Below are positions 23,463 to 31,991 of a stretch of DNA of 45,915 nt, one piece after another (the first letter of the stretch is position 1; each line of letters starts with the position of its first letter). Under the pieces are notes generated by a model, which was not told the origin of the DNA, made no database searches, and worked only from the letters and a program-made list of their open reading frames with translations. The position numbers and the translations under genes were made by a program. The stretch is taken from contig CAKTTB010000014.1 of NCBI GenBank assembly GCA_934613505.1, forward strand, positions 1 through 45,915. Direction: 5' to 3'. This DNA comes from an uncultured Oscillospiraceae bacterium (GTDB lineage: Bacteria; Bacillota; Clostridia; Oscillospirales; Oscillospiraceae).

Positions 23463-24770
23463 ATGGAAAATCCGGAACGCAGACAGAACGAAGAGCTGCT
23501 CGAGGCGCGCCGGTTGCGCAGGCTGGAGCAGAAGCGGAAGCTTCTGATGCGCCAGCGCGTGCTGGCGATCGTTCTGCTGGTGATCTTTATTTTATCGCTC
23601 ATTCTGATCCTGCGCGGCTGCCGCAATCGCCGCGAGCATCCGGAGCTTTACGCAAAGAGCCAGGATCCCTTCCAGGTGGACACCGAGCCGGATACTGTCG
23701 TCAACATTGCCGCGGTCGGCGATATCACCATCACGGACGAGCTGCTGGCCGACGCCAAAAAGCCGGACGGGAGCTATCAGTTCGCGGAGAATTTTGCCGC
23801 CGTTTCCGGCTATACGATCTCGGCGGACTTCACAATCGGCAATCTGGAATGCAATTTCTGCGGCGAGCCGTATGCCGGTAAGCCGGATTACCGCGCGCCG
23901 GATGCGCTTGCGCAGACGCTCTCGGCCATCGGCTTTGACCTGCTGCAGACGGCCAACACCTGCTCGATCCAGAACGGCCTGTCCGGCCTGCAAAGCACCA
24001 TCGACACCCTGACGAGCGCCGGCATCGACCATGCCGGCACCTACGCCAACGCGGAGGAGCGAGCCGGGAACGGCGGCGTGGTCATAAAGACGGTCAGCGG
24101 ACTGAAGGTCGCGATCGTTGCCTATACCAAGGGCCTCGGCGGATTGCAGCTGCCGGAGGGCGCGGAGTACGCGGTCGACCTTCTGTATAAGGATTACAGC
24201 ACAGACTATGAGCAGCTGGACACCGCTGCCATCCTCAATTCCATCGACGCAGCGAAGGAGCTGAAGCCGGATATCATCCTTGTCATGCTCCACTGGGGCA
24301 GCGAAGCGACGCTGGACGTCACCAGCTCCCAGCAGACGCTGGCCAAGCGCCTGTTTGAGCGCGGCGCGGACGCAATCATCGGCTCGCACAGCCATCTGGT
24401 CGGAAAAATGGAGACGATGGACATCAGAACGGACGACGGCAAGGACAAGACCTGCTTTGTGGCCTACAGCCTCGGCAACTTCTTCTCCAGCCTGAACAGC
24501 TCCTACGCCTCCGGCTGCGACGAATCGGTCATTCTCAACCTGCAGTTCACCAAAAACGGCGAGACCGGCGAGACCAGCCTGACTGGCGTCAGCTACACGC
24601 CGCTGTATATCATGGACAGCGGCACGGACGCCGACGGCAGCCGCTATGAGATTCTCCCGATCCGGACGGCGATCGCCTCCGGCCTTTTCCCGGGAAAAAC
24701 GGAAACACTGACCAACGCCATCAGCCGCCTGCGGACGCGGACGGAATCGGATTTTGATTCCGGTAAATAA
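23463..24770 (+). CDS. CapA-family (metallophosphatase-like) surface polymer protein
   Basis: A 435-residue protein with a charged N-terminus, a membrane segment (about residues 33-51, VLAIVLLVIFILSLILIL) and an external domain of the CapA/PgsA family. CapA takes part in poly-gamma-glutamate capsule synthesis in Bacillus; many clostridial homologues stand alone and have unknown roles. Family motifs are AAVGDITITDELL near the start, DFTIGNLEC, FDLLQTANTCSIQNG, IILVMLHWGSEA and ADAIIGSHSHLVGKME. No capB/capC genes are nearby, so a capsule is not implied. AAAGGAGG precedes the ATG. Confidence 0.87.
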   Translation: MENPERRQNEELLEARRLRRLEQKRKLLMRQRVLAIVLLVIFILSLILILRGCRNRREHPELYAKSQDPFQVDTEPDTVVNIAAVGDITITDELLADAKKPDGSYQFAENFAAVSGYTISADFTIGNLECNFCGEPYAGKPDYRAPDALAQTLSAIGFDLLQTANTCSIQNGLSGLQSTIDTLTSAGIDHAGTYANAEERAGNGGVVIKTVSGLKVAIVAYTKGLGGLQLPEGAEYAVDLLYKDYSTDYEQLDTAAILNSIDAAKELKPDIILVMLHWGSEATLDVTSSQQTLAKRLFERGADAIIGSHSHLVGKMETMDIRTDDGKDKTCFVAYSLGNFFSSLNSSYASGCDESVILNLQFTKNGETGETSLTGVSYTPLYIMDSGTDADGSRYEILPIRTAIASGLFPGKTETLTNAISRLRTRTESDFDSGK

Positions 24771-24796
24771 AGAGCTTGTAAAGGAGGGAGCTGCCG

Positions 24797-25501
24797 GTGA
24801 AACAGAAAACGATCTTTTTCGACCTGGACGATACCCTGTATGACCGCTTTATCCCGTATCAGAAGGCCTTCCGGCAGTTCTTTGGAGACCGGTACGCGGA
24901 AAAAGCGCCGCAGGCCTTCGATGCGGTGATCCACCGCGGCTATGAGGTCTTTGCCGCGGCGCATACCGGAAAAATTTCCATGCGGCAGATGCATGTCTAC
25001 CGTCACCAGACCGGGCTTGCAGACGTCGGTATTGCCGTCACGGAGGACGAAGCGCTCGGGATGCAGGCGCTGTATGCCGCGCAGCAGCGGCAGATCACGC
25101 TGACGGATACGATGCGGCAGGTGCTGGCGTATTGCAGGACACACTTCGCCGCAGTCGGCGTCATCACCAACGGCGGCGTGGATTCGCAGCAGGGAAAGCT
25201 GCAGAGCCTCGGCGTTTCGCAGTGGGTCAAGCCGGAGCTGATCTTCATTTCCGACGCCTGCGGCGTCATGAAGCCCGCACCGGACATTTTCCGTCTGGCG
25301 GAGCGGGCTGCCGGGACGGAATGCATCTATGTGGGTGATTCCTATTCGCAGGATGTCGCCGGCGCCGCCAGCTGCGGCTGGAGGACCGTCTGGCTCAACC
25401 GCCGCGGCGACAGCCCCGAAGGCCCCGCGCCGGACTGCATGGTCCGCACCGAGCAGGAGCTTCTGGAGGCCCTGCCCGTGCTGGCGAAAGCAGATTGTTA
25501 A
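24797..25501 (+). CDS. HAD-superfamily hydrolase
   Basis: A 234-residue haloacid-dehalogenase-type phosphatase. Motif I is FFDLDDTLYD near the N-terminus (nucleophile and acid/base aspartates), motif II is in GVITNGG, and motif III/IV is VGDSYSQDVAGAASCGW. It resembles the YjjG/YfnB group (dUMP or pyrimidine nucleotidase-like), but the substrate cannot be read from sequence. The start is GTG at 24797, spaced 6 bases from AAGGAGGG. It follows the CapA-like gene by 26 bases and may be co-transcribed with it. Confidence 0.87.
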   Translation: MKQKTIFFDLDDTLYDRFIPYQKAFRQFFGDRYAEKAPQAFDAVIHRGYEVFAAAHTGKISMRQMHVYRHQTGLADVGIAVTEDEALGMQALYAAQQRQITLTDTMRQVLAYCRTHFAAVGVITNGGVDSQQGKLQSLGVSQWVKPELIFISDACGVMKPAPDIFRLAERAAGTECIYVGDSYSQDVAGAASCGWRTVWLNRRGDSPEGPAPDCMVRTEQELLEALPVLAKADC

Positions 25502-25524
25502 AACTTGCCGAATCGACCAATTTT

Positions 25525-25554
25525 GAATAATCAAAAACCCTCCTGCGGATACTA
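25525..25554 (+). promoter_or_regulatory. sigma-G-like promoter of spoVT
   Basis: GAATA (25525-25529), an 18-base spacer and GATACTA (25548-25554) fit the forespore sigma-G pattern (GMATR, then CATNNTA) except for the first base of the -10. No sigma-A pair is seen in the same 92-base gap. In Bacillus, spoVT is transcribed by sigma-G. Confidence 0.65.
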
Positions 25555-25593
25555 AGCGCATAGCATCGGAACTTCACAGGAGGAATTTGATAT

Positions 25594-26136
25594 ATGAAAG
25601 CAACAGGTATTGTCCGCCGCATCGACGACCTCGGCCGCGTCGTCATCCCCAAAGAGATCCGCCGCACCCTCCGTATCCGCGAGGGCGACCCGTTGGAGAT
25701 CTACACGGAGAAGGACGGTGAGGTGATCTTCAAGAAGTATTCGCCGATGGGCGATCTGGGGGATTTTGCGGGGCAGATCTGCGAGTCGATCGGGAAAAAC
25801 ACCGGGCATATCGCGGCGGTCTGCGACCGCGATACGATCATCGCCGTGCATGGCGCGCAGAAGCGTGAGCTTCTGGACAAGCGCTGTTCGCAGGAGCTGG
25901 AGCAGCTGATGGAGCTGCGGCGCGGCTACCGCTACCAGACCGGCGATCTGCAACTGCATCCGACGGACAGCGCCGACCGCTATCACATCGGCGCAGCCGC
26001 GCCGATCACCGCGGAGGGCGATCTGATGGGCTGCGTGCTGCTCCTGTTGGAGGACGGCGCGCCGGAGCTGGGCGAAGGCGAGCAGAAGCTCGTGCAGACC
26101 GTGGCCGGATTCCTCGGCCGCCAGATGGAGAGCTGA
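25594..26136 (+). CDS. spoVT: stage V sporulation transcription regulator SpoVT
   Basis: A 180-residue forespore transcription factor. The N-terminal AbrB/SpoVT swapped-hairpin DNA-binding domain is clear (MKATGIVRRIDDLGRVVIPK, then EIRRTLRIREGDPLEIYT). Residues 60-178 are the GAF-like sensor domain. It modulates sigma-G genes for coat, cortex and germination in Bacillus. CACAGGAGG stands before the ATG. The sigma-G-like promoter just upstream fits this role. A terminator follows. Confidence 0.94.
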   Translation: MKATGIVRRIDDLGRVVIPKEIRRTLRIREGDPLEIYTEKDGEVIFKKYSPMGDLGDFAGQICESIGKNTGHIAAVCDRDTIIAVHGAQKRELLDKRCSQELEQLMELRRGYRYQTGDLQLHPTDSADRYHIGAAAPITAEGDLMGCVLLLLEDGAPELGEGEQKLVQTVAGFLGRQMES

Positions 26137-26177
26137 ATGCAGCGGCCCAAAAAGCTGCGGGTTTTGACATGTGAAAG

Positions 26178-26215
26178 GGGACGCACTGCGTTTGCGGTGC
26201 GTCCCTTCGTTTTTT
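26178..26215 (+). terminator. rho-independent terminator of spoVT
   Basis: A 12-bp stem with one wobble pair (26178-26189 with 26194-26205), a GTTT loop and a T-rich tail to 26215. Confidence 0.88.
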
Positions 26216-26245
26216 GAAAAAAGTGTGGCGGAATGGGAAAAAATC

Positions 26246-26254
26246 TGTTATACT
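26246..26254 (+). promoter_or_regulatory. extended -10 promoter of holB-ricT
   Basis: TGTTATACT forms an extended -10 element 43 bases before the holB start. The -35 is poor. Confidence 0.5.
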
Positions 26255-26296
26255 ATAATATCAGGCGAAGTATCGGCTGGGAAAGGAACGCATGGC

Positions 26297-27250
26297 ATGG
26301 AATTTACCGGATTTCTGGGCAACGACGCGATCAAGCGGCGGCTGACCGGTGCATTTGCCAGCGGCCGCGTGGCGCACAGCTACCTGATCTGCGGGCCGGA
26401 GGGTTCCGGCCGGCATACGCTCGCCCGGCTTTTATGCGCAGCGATGGAATGCACCGCGGACGGAAGAAACGTCCCGTGCGGCGTCTGCCCGGGCTGCCGG
26501 AAGGCGCTGGCGGGCATCCATCCCGACATCATCACCGTCGACGACACCGAGCATAAGGCCATGACCGTCGACCCGATCCGCGCGGCCAGAAGCGACATGT
26601 TCATCCGGCCGAACGAGGGCCTGCGCAAAATTTACATCATTCCGCGCGGACAGGACATGAACGAGAGCGCGCAGAACGCACTTCTGAAAATTCTCGAGGA
26701 GCCGCCGGATTACGGCGCGTTCCTGATCCTGTCGACGAGCGCGGAGCGCCTTCTGCCGACGATCCGCAGCCGCTGCGCCGAGCTGCAGCTGGGGCCGGTC
26801 GAAGAGCGGGAAGCGCTGCCGTTTCTGCAGGCGCACTGCCCGGAGCAGCCGGAAAATACGCTGCGCGCGGCCTATCTGCGCGCGGGAGGCTTTCTGGGGC
26901 AGGCGCTGACGCTTCTGCAGACCGAAGAGGATCCGGCTGTGGCCGGAATTGCGGCGGCCTATGCTGCGCGGGACCGGATGGCGCTGCTGCGCGCCCTGCT
27001 GCCGATGGAAAAATATAAGCGCGAGCAGCTGTCGCAGGTGCTGCGGCAGCTGCGCGCAAGCGTCTGCGCGGCGATGGAGCAGCGCAGCGGGCTGGATACC
27101 GCGATGCAGAGCGCGGCGCAGATGGTGGCCAGTCGCTCCGGTGCGGAGCTTTTACAGACGGCCTGCGATCTGCAGACGGCCATTGACAGCCTGGACGCGA
27201 ACGCGTCGGCCGGCGCCGTGATCGGCTGGCTGGCGATGAAGCTCCGCTGA
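26297..27250 (+). CDS. holB: DNA polymerase III delta' subunit
   Basis: The clamp-loader delta' subunit, about 317 residues. The ATG at 26297 gives MEFTGFLGNDAIKRRLTGAFASGR after GAAAGGAA; an in-frame extension to 26171 has no family likeness and crosses the spoVT terminator. The P-loop is degenerate (GPEGSGRHTLA, Arg in place of Lys), as expected for the non-ATP-binding subunit. Zinc cysteines are in CGVCPGC, and NALLKILEEPP and PTIRSRC (the SRC motif) are present. It is followed by ricT, the same order as holB-yaaT in Bacillus. Confidence 0.9.
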   Translation: MEFTGFLGNDAIKRRLTGAFASGRVAHSYLICGPEGSGRHTLARLLCAAMECTADGRNVPCGVCPGCRKALAGIHPDIITVDDTEHKAMTVDPIRAARSDMFIRPNEGLRKIYIIPRGQDMNESAQNALLKILEEPPDYGAFLILSTSAERLLPTIRSRCAELQLGPVEEREALPFLQAHCPEQPENTLRAAYLRAGGFLGQALTLLQTEEDPAVAGIAAAYAARDRMALLRALLPMEKYKREQLSQVLRQLRASVCAAMEQRSGLDTAMQSAAQMVASRSGAELLQTACDLQTAIDSLDANASAGAVIGWLAMKLR

Positions 27251-27302
27251 GACTGTGTTTTGATTTTACCGTGCCGCCCTGTGCGGCAGATTGGAGAGAA
27301 CC

Positions 27303-28823
27303 ATGCAAGAATTGACACCCGAATCCGTTCTGGAGCAGCAGACGCCTGCACAGGAAGCGGAGGCGCAGGCCGCCGAAGAGACCCGGCTGCCGGAGGACCT
27401 GCCCGAGGCGGCACAGCCGGACGAGCAGCCGCAGGCTGATACATCTGAAAAAGCAGAGGAAGCCGAACCCGCGCAGCCCGCGGACGAACCGCAGGCAGAT
27501 GTGCAGCCGCAGCCGGTCACGGTCGTGGATATCCGCTTCCGGAACAATGCAAAGTCCTATTTCTTTGACCCGGACGGCATGACGCTCACCGCCGGAACGC
27601 ACGTCATTATCGATACAGCCCGCGGCGACGAATTTGGCACTTGCGCGTCCGGCTGCCACGAGGTTTCGCAGCGGGAGCTGGTTCTGCCGCTGCGAAAGGT
27701 TTTGCGCGTGGCGACTGCGCAGGATGAGCGCATCAACGCGGACAACCAGGAGAAGGAAAAGCGCGCCTTTGAGGTCTGCCAGCAGAAGATCGCCGCACAT
27801 GGGCTGGAGATGCAGCTCGTCTCGTCGGAGTGCGCCTTTGACGGCAGCAAGCTCCTGTTCTTCTTCACGGCAGAGGGCCGCGTGGATTTCCGCGAGCTGG
27901 TCAAGGATCTGGCGTCCGTCTTCCGCACCCGGATCGAGCTGCGGCAGATCGGCGTGCGGGACAAGGCTAAGATGGTCGGCGGTCTCGGCGTGTGCGGCAG
28001 ACCCTTCTGCTGCAAGGAATTTCTCGACGATTTCCAGCCCGTCTCCATCAAGATGGCCAAGACGCAGAACCTGAGTCTGAACCCGACGAAGATCTCCGGC
28101 ACCTGCGGCAGACTCATGTGCTGCCTGAAATACGAGCAGGAGGCCTATGAGGATCTGATCAAGACCGCGCCGAAGGCAGAGTCCTTCGTCGACACGCCGG
28201 ACGGACGCGGGACGGTCATTGAGGTGAACCTGCTCCGGCAGAGCGTCAAGGTGCGCATGGAGGATCACCCGGAGACGATCGGGAGCTATAAAAACACGGA
28301 TATTTACGTCATCCGCAACGGCAAGGCGCGCAAGAACGATCCGCCCATCCCGAAGGATCTCGCGCCGATCTCGTCCAGACCGCGCCCTGTGGTCAAGAAG
28401 GAAGCCTTCTTCGAGGAGCTGCCGGAGGTCATCTATGCCGACGCCGTCGCTGTGATCGAGCCGGAGGCACAGAGCGGCGAGCAGCCGCCGCAGGCGCAGT
28501 CTGCGGCCGACCCCGCCAAGAGCGCGAACCGTCGCCGACGCCGCGGCGGCAGAAAGCCGAAGGCGCCCGGCGAGCGTCCTGCAGAGCAGGCAGCCGAGAG
28601 GCCTGCCAAGCCCGACCAGCCCCGGCAGGAGCAGCCCCGGCGCGAGCGCCCGAAAAAAGAGCGCCCCCCGCAGGAGCGCAAACCCGCCGTCGACAAGCCC
28701 GAGCGGGTGGACAAGCCCGAAGCGGCCGACGGACAGGCGCCGAAGCCCCGCCGCCGCAGACGCCGCCCCGGAGCCGGCCGCAAGCCCGCAGGCGAGGGTC
28801 AGCCGCCCAAGACGGAAGGATAA
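27303..28823 (+). CDS. ricT: RicT/YaaT-family protein (PSP1 domain) with long disordered tails
   Basis: A 506-residue protein whose core (about 75-340) is the PSP1/YaaT domain; Bacillus YaaT is 275 residues. In Bacillus it joins RicA and RicF in an Fe-S complex that controls RNA maturation by RNase Y and affects sporulation and competence. The Fe-S cysteine region is clear: GGLGVCGRPFCCKEF and ISGTCGRLMCCLKYEQEAYE. Residues 1-70 are acidic and Gln/Ala/Glu-rich. The last about 130 residues are Arg/Pro/Lys-rich and low in complexity, ending RRRRRRPGAGRKPAGEGQPP. The ATG at 27303 follows GGAGAG. The tails are unusual and may bind RNA; that is inference. Confidence 0.87.
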   Translation: MQELTPESVLEQQTPAQEAEAQAAEETRLPEDLPEAAQPDEQPQADTSEKAEEAEPAQPADEPQADVQPQPVTVVDIRFRNNAKSYFFDPDGMTLTAGTHVIIDTARGDEFGTCASGCHEVSQRELVLPLRKVLRVATAQDERINADNQEKEKRAFEVCQQKIAAHGLEMQLVSSECAFDGSKLLFFFTAEGRVDFRELVKDLASVFRTRIELRQIGVRDKAKMVGGLGVCGRPFCCKEFLDDFQPVSIKMAKTQNLSLNPTKISGTCGRLMCCLKYEQEAYEDLIKTAPKAESFVDTPDGRGTVIEVNLLRQSVKVRMEDHPETIGSYKNTDIYVIRNGKARKNDPPIPKDLAPISSRPRPVVKKEAFFEELPEVIYADAVAVIEPEAQSGEQPPQAQSAADPAKSANRRRRRGGRKPKAPGERPAEQAAERPAKPDQPRQEQPRRERPKKERPPQERKPAVDKPERVDKPEAADGQAPKPRRRRRRPGAGRKPAGEGQPPKTEG

Positions 28824-28832
28824 GTAAATCTA

Positions 28833-28863
28833 AACCCACCGGCCCTGCGGCCGGTGGGTTTTT
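28833..28863 (+). terminator. rho-independent terminator of ricT
   Basis: A perfect 12-bp stem (28833-28844 with 28849-28860) with CTGC loop and a T run. Confidence 0.92.
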
Positions 28864-28869
28864 GTAAGC

Positions 28870-28892
28870 GCACCGGCGCGCCGGTGCTTTTT
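28870..28892 (+). terminator. second terminator-like hairpin
   Basis: GCACCGGC and GCCGGTGC around two bases (28870-28887), followed by TTTTT, 7 bases after the first terminator and overlapping the end of the convergent gene. Confidence 0.7.
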
Positions 28893-29505
28893 ACGGTCTG
28901 GCCGCGGACAAAAGCGCCTGCAGCTCCGCGGGCTGCAGCGGGCGATATTGCCCGGGCAGGAGCGTCTCATCCAGCCGCAGCGGGCCGATGGCCAGCCGCT
29001 TGAGATAGAACACATGTCCGCCGACGGCCTTGACCATCATCCGCACCTGGTGCTTGCGTCCCTCCGTGATCCAGAGCTTTCCGGCTGTGACGGGCCGCGT
29101 GGGATTTTTCAGGTATTTTTCCCGGAACCGCTCCGGCAGATACGCTGCGCTCTCGCCGATGGTGGTGCGGCAGAGGAGCGCGGCGCGCGCCGGGCGGGAG
29201 ATCTCGCGCCCCGAGAGGATCGGTACGCCCGTCTCCATCCGGCCGATCGCGTCTTCGTCCAGCGTGCCGAAGGCACGGTATTCATATTCCTTCTCTACGT
29301 GATGCTCCGGCCGCAGCAGCGCATGATCCAGCATGCCGTCGTCCGTGAACAAAAGCAGCCCCTCGCTGTCCCGGTCCAGCCGCCCGACAGGGTGCAGCAC
29401 TTCGCGCAGTTCCTCCGGGAAGCAGACCATGACGGTCTCCCGCCGCGCGTCGCGCCGGGCGGTCAGAAGCCCGCGGGGCTTATTGAGCATGTAATACTGC
29501 GCCAT
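28891..29505 (-). CDS. rRNA pseudouridine synthase (RsuA/RluE family)
   Basis: A 204-residue enzyme that converts a specific rRNA uridine to pseudouridine. The start MAQYYMLNKPRGLLTARRD and the catalytic segment GRLDRDSEGLLLFTDDG (Asp nucleophile in RLD) are decisive, with EGRKHQVRMM near the C-terminus. The N-terminal S4 domain present in RsuA/RluB is absent, so it is closer to RluE. I chose the ATG at 29505 spaced from CAGGAGG; the in-frame ATG 12 codons earlier precedes that site. The target uridine cannot be read from sequence. Confidence 0.88.
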   Translation of the reverse strand: MAQYYMLNKPRGLLTARRDARRETVMVCFPEELREVLHPVGRLDRDSEGLLLFTDDGMLDHALLRPEHHVEKEYEYRAFGTLDEDAIGRMETGVPILSGREISRPARAALLCRTTIGESAAYLPERFREKYLKNPTRPVTAGKLWITEGRKHQVRMMVKAVGGHVFYLKRLAIGPLRLDETLLPGQYRPLQPAELQALLSAARP

Positions 29506-29662
29506 ACTGTCCTCCTGCGTGTTTATAACGCTATCATACATGAAAAACCGCGCTGCGGCAAGCGGAAAGCGTGAAAGATTCTGTACGGAATCTTGCAGAA
29601 AATATGCGAAATATTGCTTGCATTATGAAAATTGCTGAATTTTTGAATTTTTGAAAGAAGAC

Positions 29663-29691
29663 TTTTCAAAAACGTCATTTTGTGGTACAGT
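29663..29691 (+). promoter_or_regulatory. probable promoter of the aconitase-IDH operon
   Basis: TGGTACAGT (29683-29691) is an extended -10; TTTTCA-like sequence lies about 17 bases upstream. A 9-bp inverted repeat (29648-29656 with 29664-29672) covers the -35 region and could be an operator. Confidence 0.45.
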
Positions 29692-29744
29692 ATACACAAC
29701 TTTATGACAGCTTCCGGCCGCACGGCCGGAGAGGAGAGTGTAGC

Positions 29745-31979
29745 ATGAAAACAACTGAACACGGCGTTTTTCTCTGCGGCGGCGCGCCGCACGATACCGC
29801 TGCCATTTCCAAAGAAGAGGGCAGAACCAGAACGATGGCCTACCGCATACTGCAGGCGCATAATCAGTCCGGCCGCCCGGACAAGCTGCAGATCCGGTTC
29901 GACGCGATGCTGTCGCACGATATCACCTATGTCGGCATCATCCAGCAGGCGCGCGCGTCCGGCATGAAGGAATTTCCTATCCCGTACGCGCTGACGAACT
30001 GCCATAACAGTCTTTGCGCGGTCGGCGGCACGATCAACGAGGATGATCACGTCTTCGGTCTGTCCGCGGCAAAGAAATACGGCGGCATCTATGTCCCTGC
30101 CAACCAGAGCGTCATCCACTCCTACGCGCGCGAGCAGATGGCCGCCTGCGGCGCAATGATCCTCGGCTCCGATTCACACACGCGCTACGGTGCACTTGGC
30201 ACCATGGCTGTAGGCGAGGGCGGGCCGGAGCTTGCCAAGCAGCTTTTGAAGCACACGTGGGACGCAGATCTGCCCGAGGTCGTGCTGGTCTATCTGACGG
30301 GCGAGCCCCGCCGCGGCGTCGGCCCGCATGACGTGGCGATCGCGCTGGTCAAGCAAACGTTCGCCAGCGGCTTTGTCAAAAACCGCGTGCTGGAGTTTGC
30401 AGGCCCCGGCATCGCGTCTCTCCCAATCGATTTCCGCAACGGCATCGACGTCATGACGACCGAGACCACCTGCCTGTCCTCCATCTGGGAGACGGACGAG
30501 GAGACGAAGCGCTTCTTTGAGATCCACGGCCGCCCGGAGGCCTACAAGCCCCTGCACCCGGCCGACGGCGCGTATTATGACCGCATGATCGAGATCGATC
30601 TGTCCGATATTGAGCCGATGATCGCCCTGCCGTTCCATCCGTCGAATGCGTATACCATCCGTGAGTTCCTCGCGAATGCAGAGGAACTGCTCGCCGGGGT
30701 CGAAGCGGAGGCGAAAAAGCGCTGGCCGAAGGCGGACGTGCATCTGCTGGAGAAGATCCATGACGGCGCGGTCTGGGCCGATCAGGGCATCATTGCCGGC
30801 TGCGCGGGCGGCATGTTTGATAATATCGACGAGGCGTCGCAGATCATGGACGGCGGCTCGATCGGCAGCAGCTATTTTACCATGAACGTCTATCCCACAT
30901 CTGTGCCGGTCAGCCTTGCACTGACGCGCATGGGCGTGACGGAGCGGCTGCTGGAGACCGGCACGATCATCAAGCCGAGCTTCTGCGGCCCGTGCTTCGG
31001 CGCCGGCGACGTCCCGGCCAACAACGGCCTGTCCCTGCGCCATACGACGCGCAACTTCCCAAACCGCGAAGGCTCCAAGCCCGGCGAGGGGCAGTTCGCG
31101 GGCGTGTGCCTGATGGACGCGCGCTCCATCGCGGCGACGGCGAAAAACGGCGGACGCATCACGCCGGCGGACGAGCTGGATTACGAACCGGAGCGCCATC
31201 CGTACCGGTTCGACGAGACGGTCTATGCCCGCCGCGTCTACAACGGCTTCGGCCATCCGCAGCCGGAGACGGCACTCATCATGGGTCCGAACATCACCGA
31301 CTGGCCGAAGATGTACGCCCTCGGCGAGAATCTGCTCCTCGAGCTGGCCGCCGTCATCCATGACCCCGTCACTACGACCGACGAGCTGATCCCGTCCGGC
31401 GAGACGTCCTCCTACCGCTCGAACCCGCTGCGGCTGGCGGAGTTCACACTCTCGCGCCGTGTGCCGGACTATGTGCCGCGCGCAAAGCAGATCGCGGAGG
31501 TGGAAGCCGGACGCCGCGCGGGTGCGGCGCCGGACGTGCTGCGGAAGGTGCTGGCCGCAGTCGGCGATGCAGACGCGCTTTTGCCGACGACGCAGTTCGG
31601 TTCCTGTGTGTTCGCCAACAAGCCGGGAGACGGCTCCGCGCGCGAGCAGGCGGCCTCGTGCCAGAAGGTGCTGGGCGGCTTCGCGAATATCTGCTATGAG
31701 TTTGCTACCAAGCGCTACCGCAGCAACTGCATCAACTGGGGCATGCTGCCGTTCACGCTGGACGCGGATACTGCCTTTGACTACGCGCCGGGCGACTTCG
31801 TCTTCGTACCGAATGTGCGCAGCCTTCTGGCTGACGGCAAGGAGGACTTCCCTGCAACGGTCATCCGCGCGGACGGAAGCACGCAGCCGCTTCTGCTGCA
31901 CGTCAAGGGTCTGACGCAGGACGAAAAGGAAATTTTGCTGGACGGCTGCCTGATGAACTATTACGCAGCCCGCGGATAA
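29745..31979 (+). CDS. aconitase-family hydratase
   Basis: A 744-residue Fe-S hydro-lyase of the aconitase superfamily, similar in layout to E. coli YbhJ. The cluster ligands are expected in TNCHNSL and SFCGPCFGAGD; LGSDSHTRYGALGTMAVGEGG is the usual substrate-side motif. The swivel domain is at the C-terminus. It is followed after 12 bases by a NADP-type isocitrate dehydrogenase, which makes citrate-to-2-oxoglutarate conversion its likely job. No citrate synthase is in the window. The ATG at 29745 follows GAGAGGAGAG. Another hydroxy-acid substrate remains possible. Confidence 0.85.
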   Translation: MKTTEHGVFLCGGAPHDTAAISKEEGRTRTMAYRILQAHNQSGRPDKLQIRFDAMLSHDITYVGIIQQARASGMKEFPIPYALTNCHNSLCAVGGTINEDDHVFGLSAAKKYGGIYVPANQSVIHSYAREQMAACGAMILGSDSHTRYGALGTMAVGEGGPELAKQLLKHTWDADLPEVVLVYLTGEPRRGVGPHDVAIALVKQTFASGFVKNRVLEFAGPGIASLPIDFRNGIDVMTTETTCLSSIWETDEETKRFFEIHGRPEAYKPLHPADGAYYDRMIEIDLSDIEPMIALPFHPSNAYTIREFLANAEELLAGVEAEAKKRWPKADVHLLEKIHDGAVWADQGIIAGCAGGMFDNIDEASQIMDGGSIGSSYFTMNVYPTSVPVSLALTRMGVTERLLETGTIIKPSFCGPCFGAGDVPANNGLSLRHTTRNFPNREGSKPGEGQFAGVCLMDARSIAATAKNGGRITPADELDYEPERHPYRFDETVYARRVYNGFGHPQPETALIMGPNITDWPKMYALGENLLLELAAVIHDPVTTTDELIPSGETSSYRSNPLRLAEFTLSRRVPDYVPRAKQIAEVEAGRRAGAAPDVLRKVLAAVGDADALLPTTQFGSCVFANKPGDGSAREQAASCQKVLGGFANICYEFATKRYRSNCINWGMLPFTLDADTAFDYAPGDFVFVPNVRSLLADGKEDFPATVIRADGSTQPLLLHVKGLTQDEKEILLDGCLMNYYAARG

Positions 31980-31991
31980 AAGGAGAGCGCT

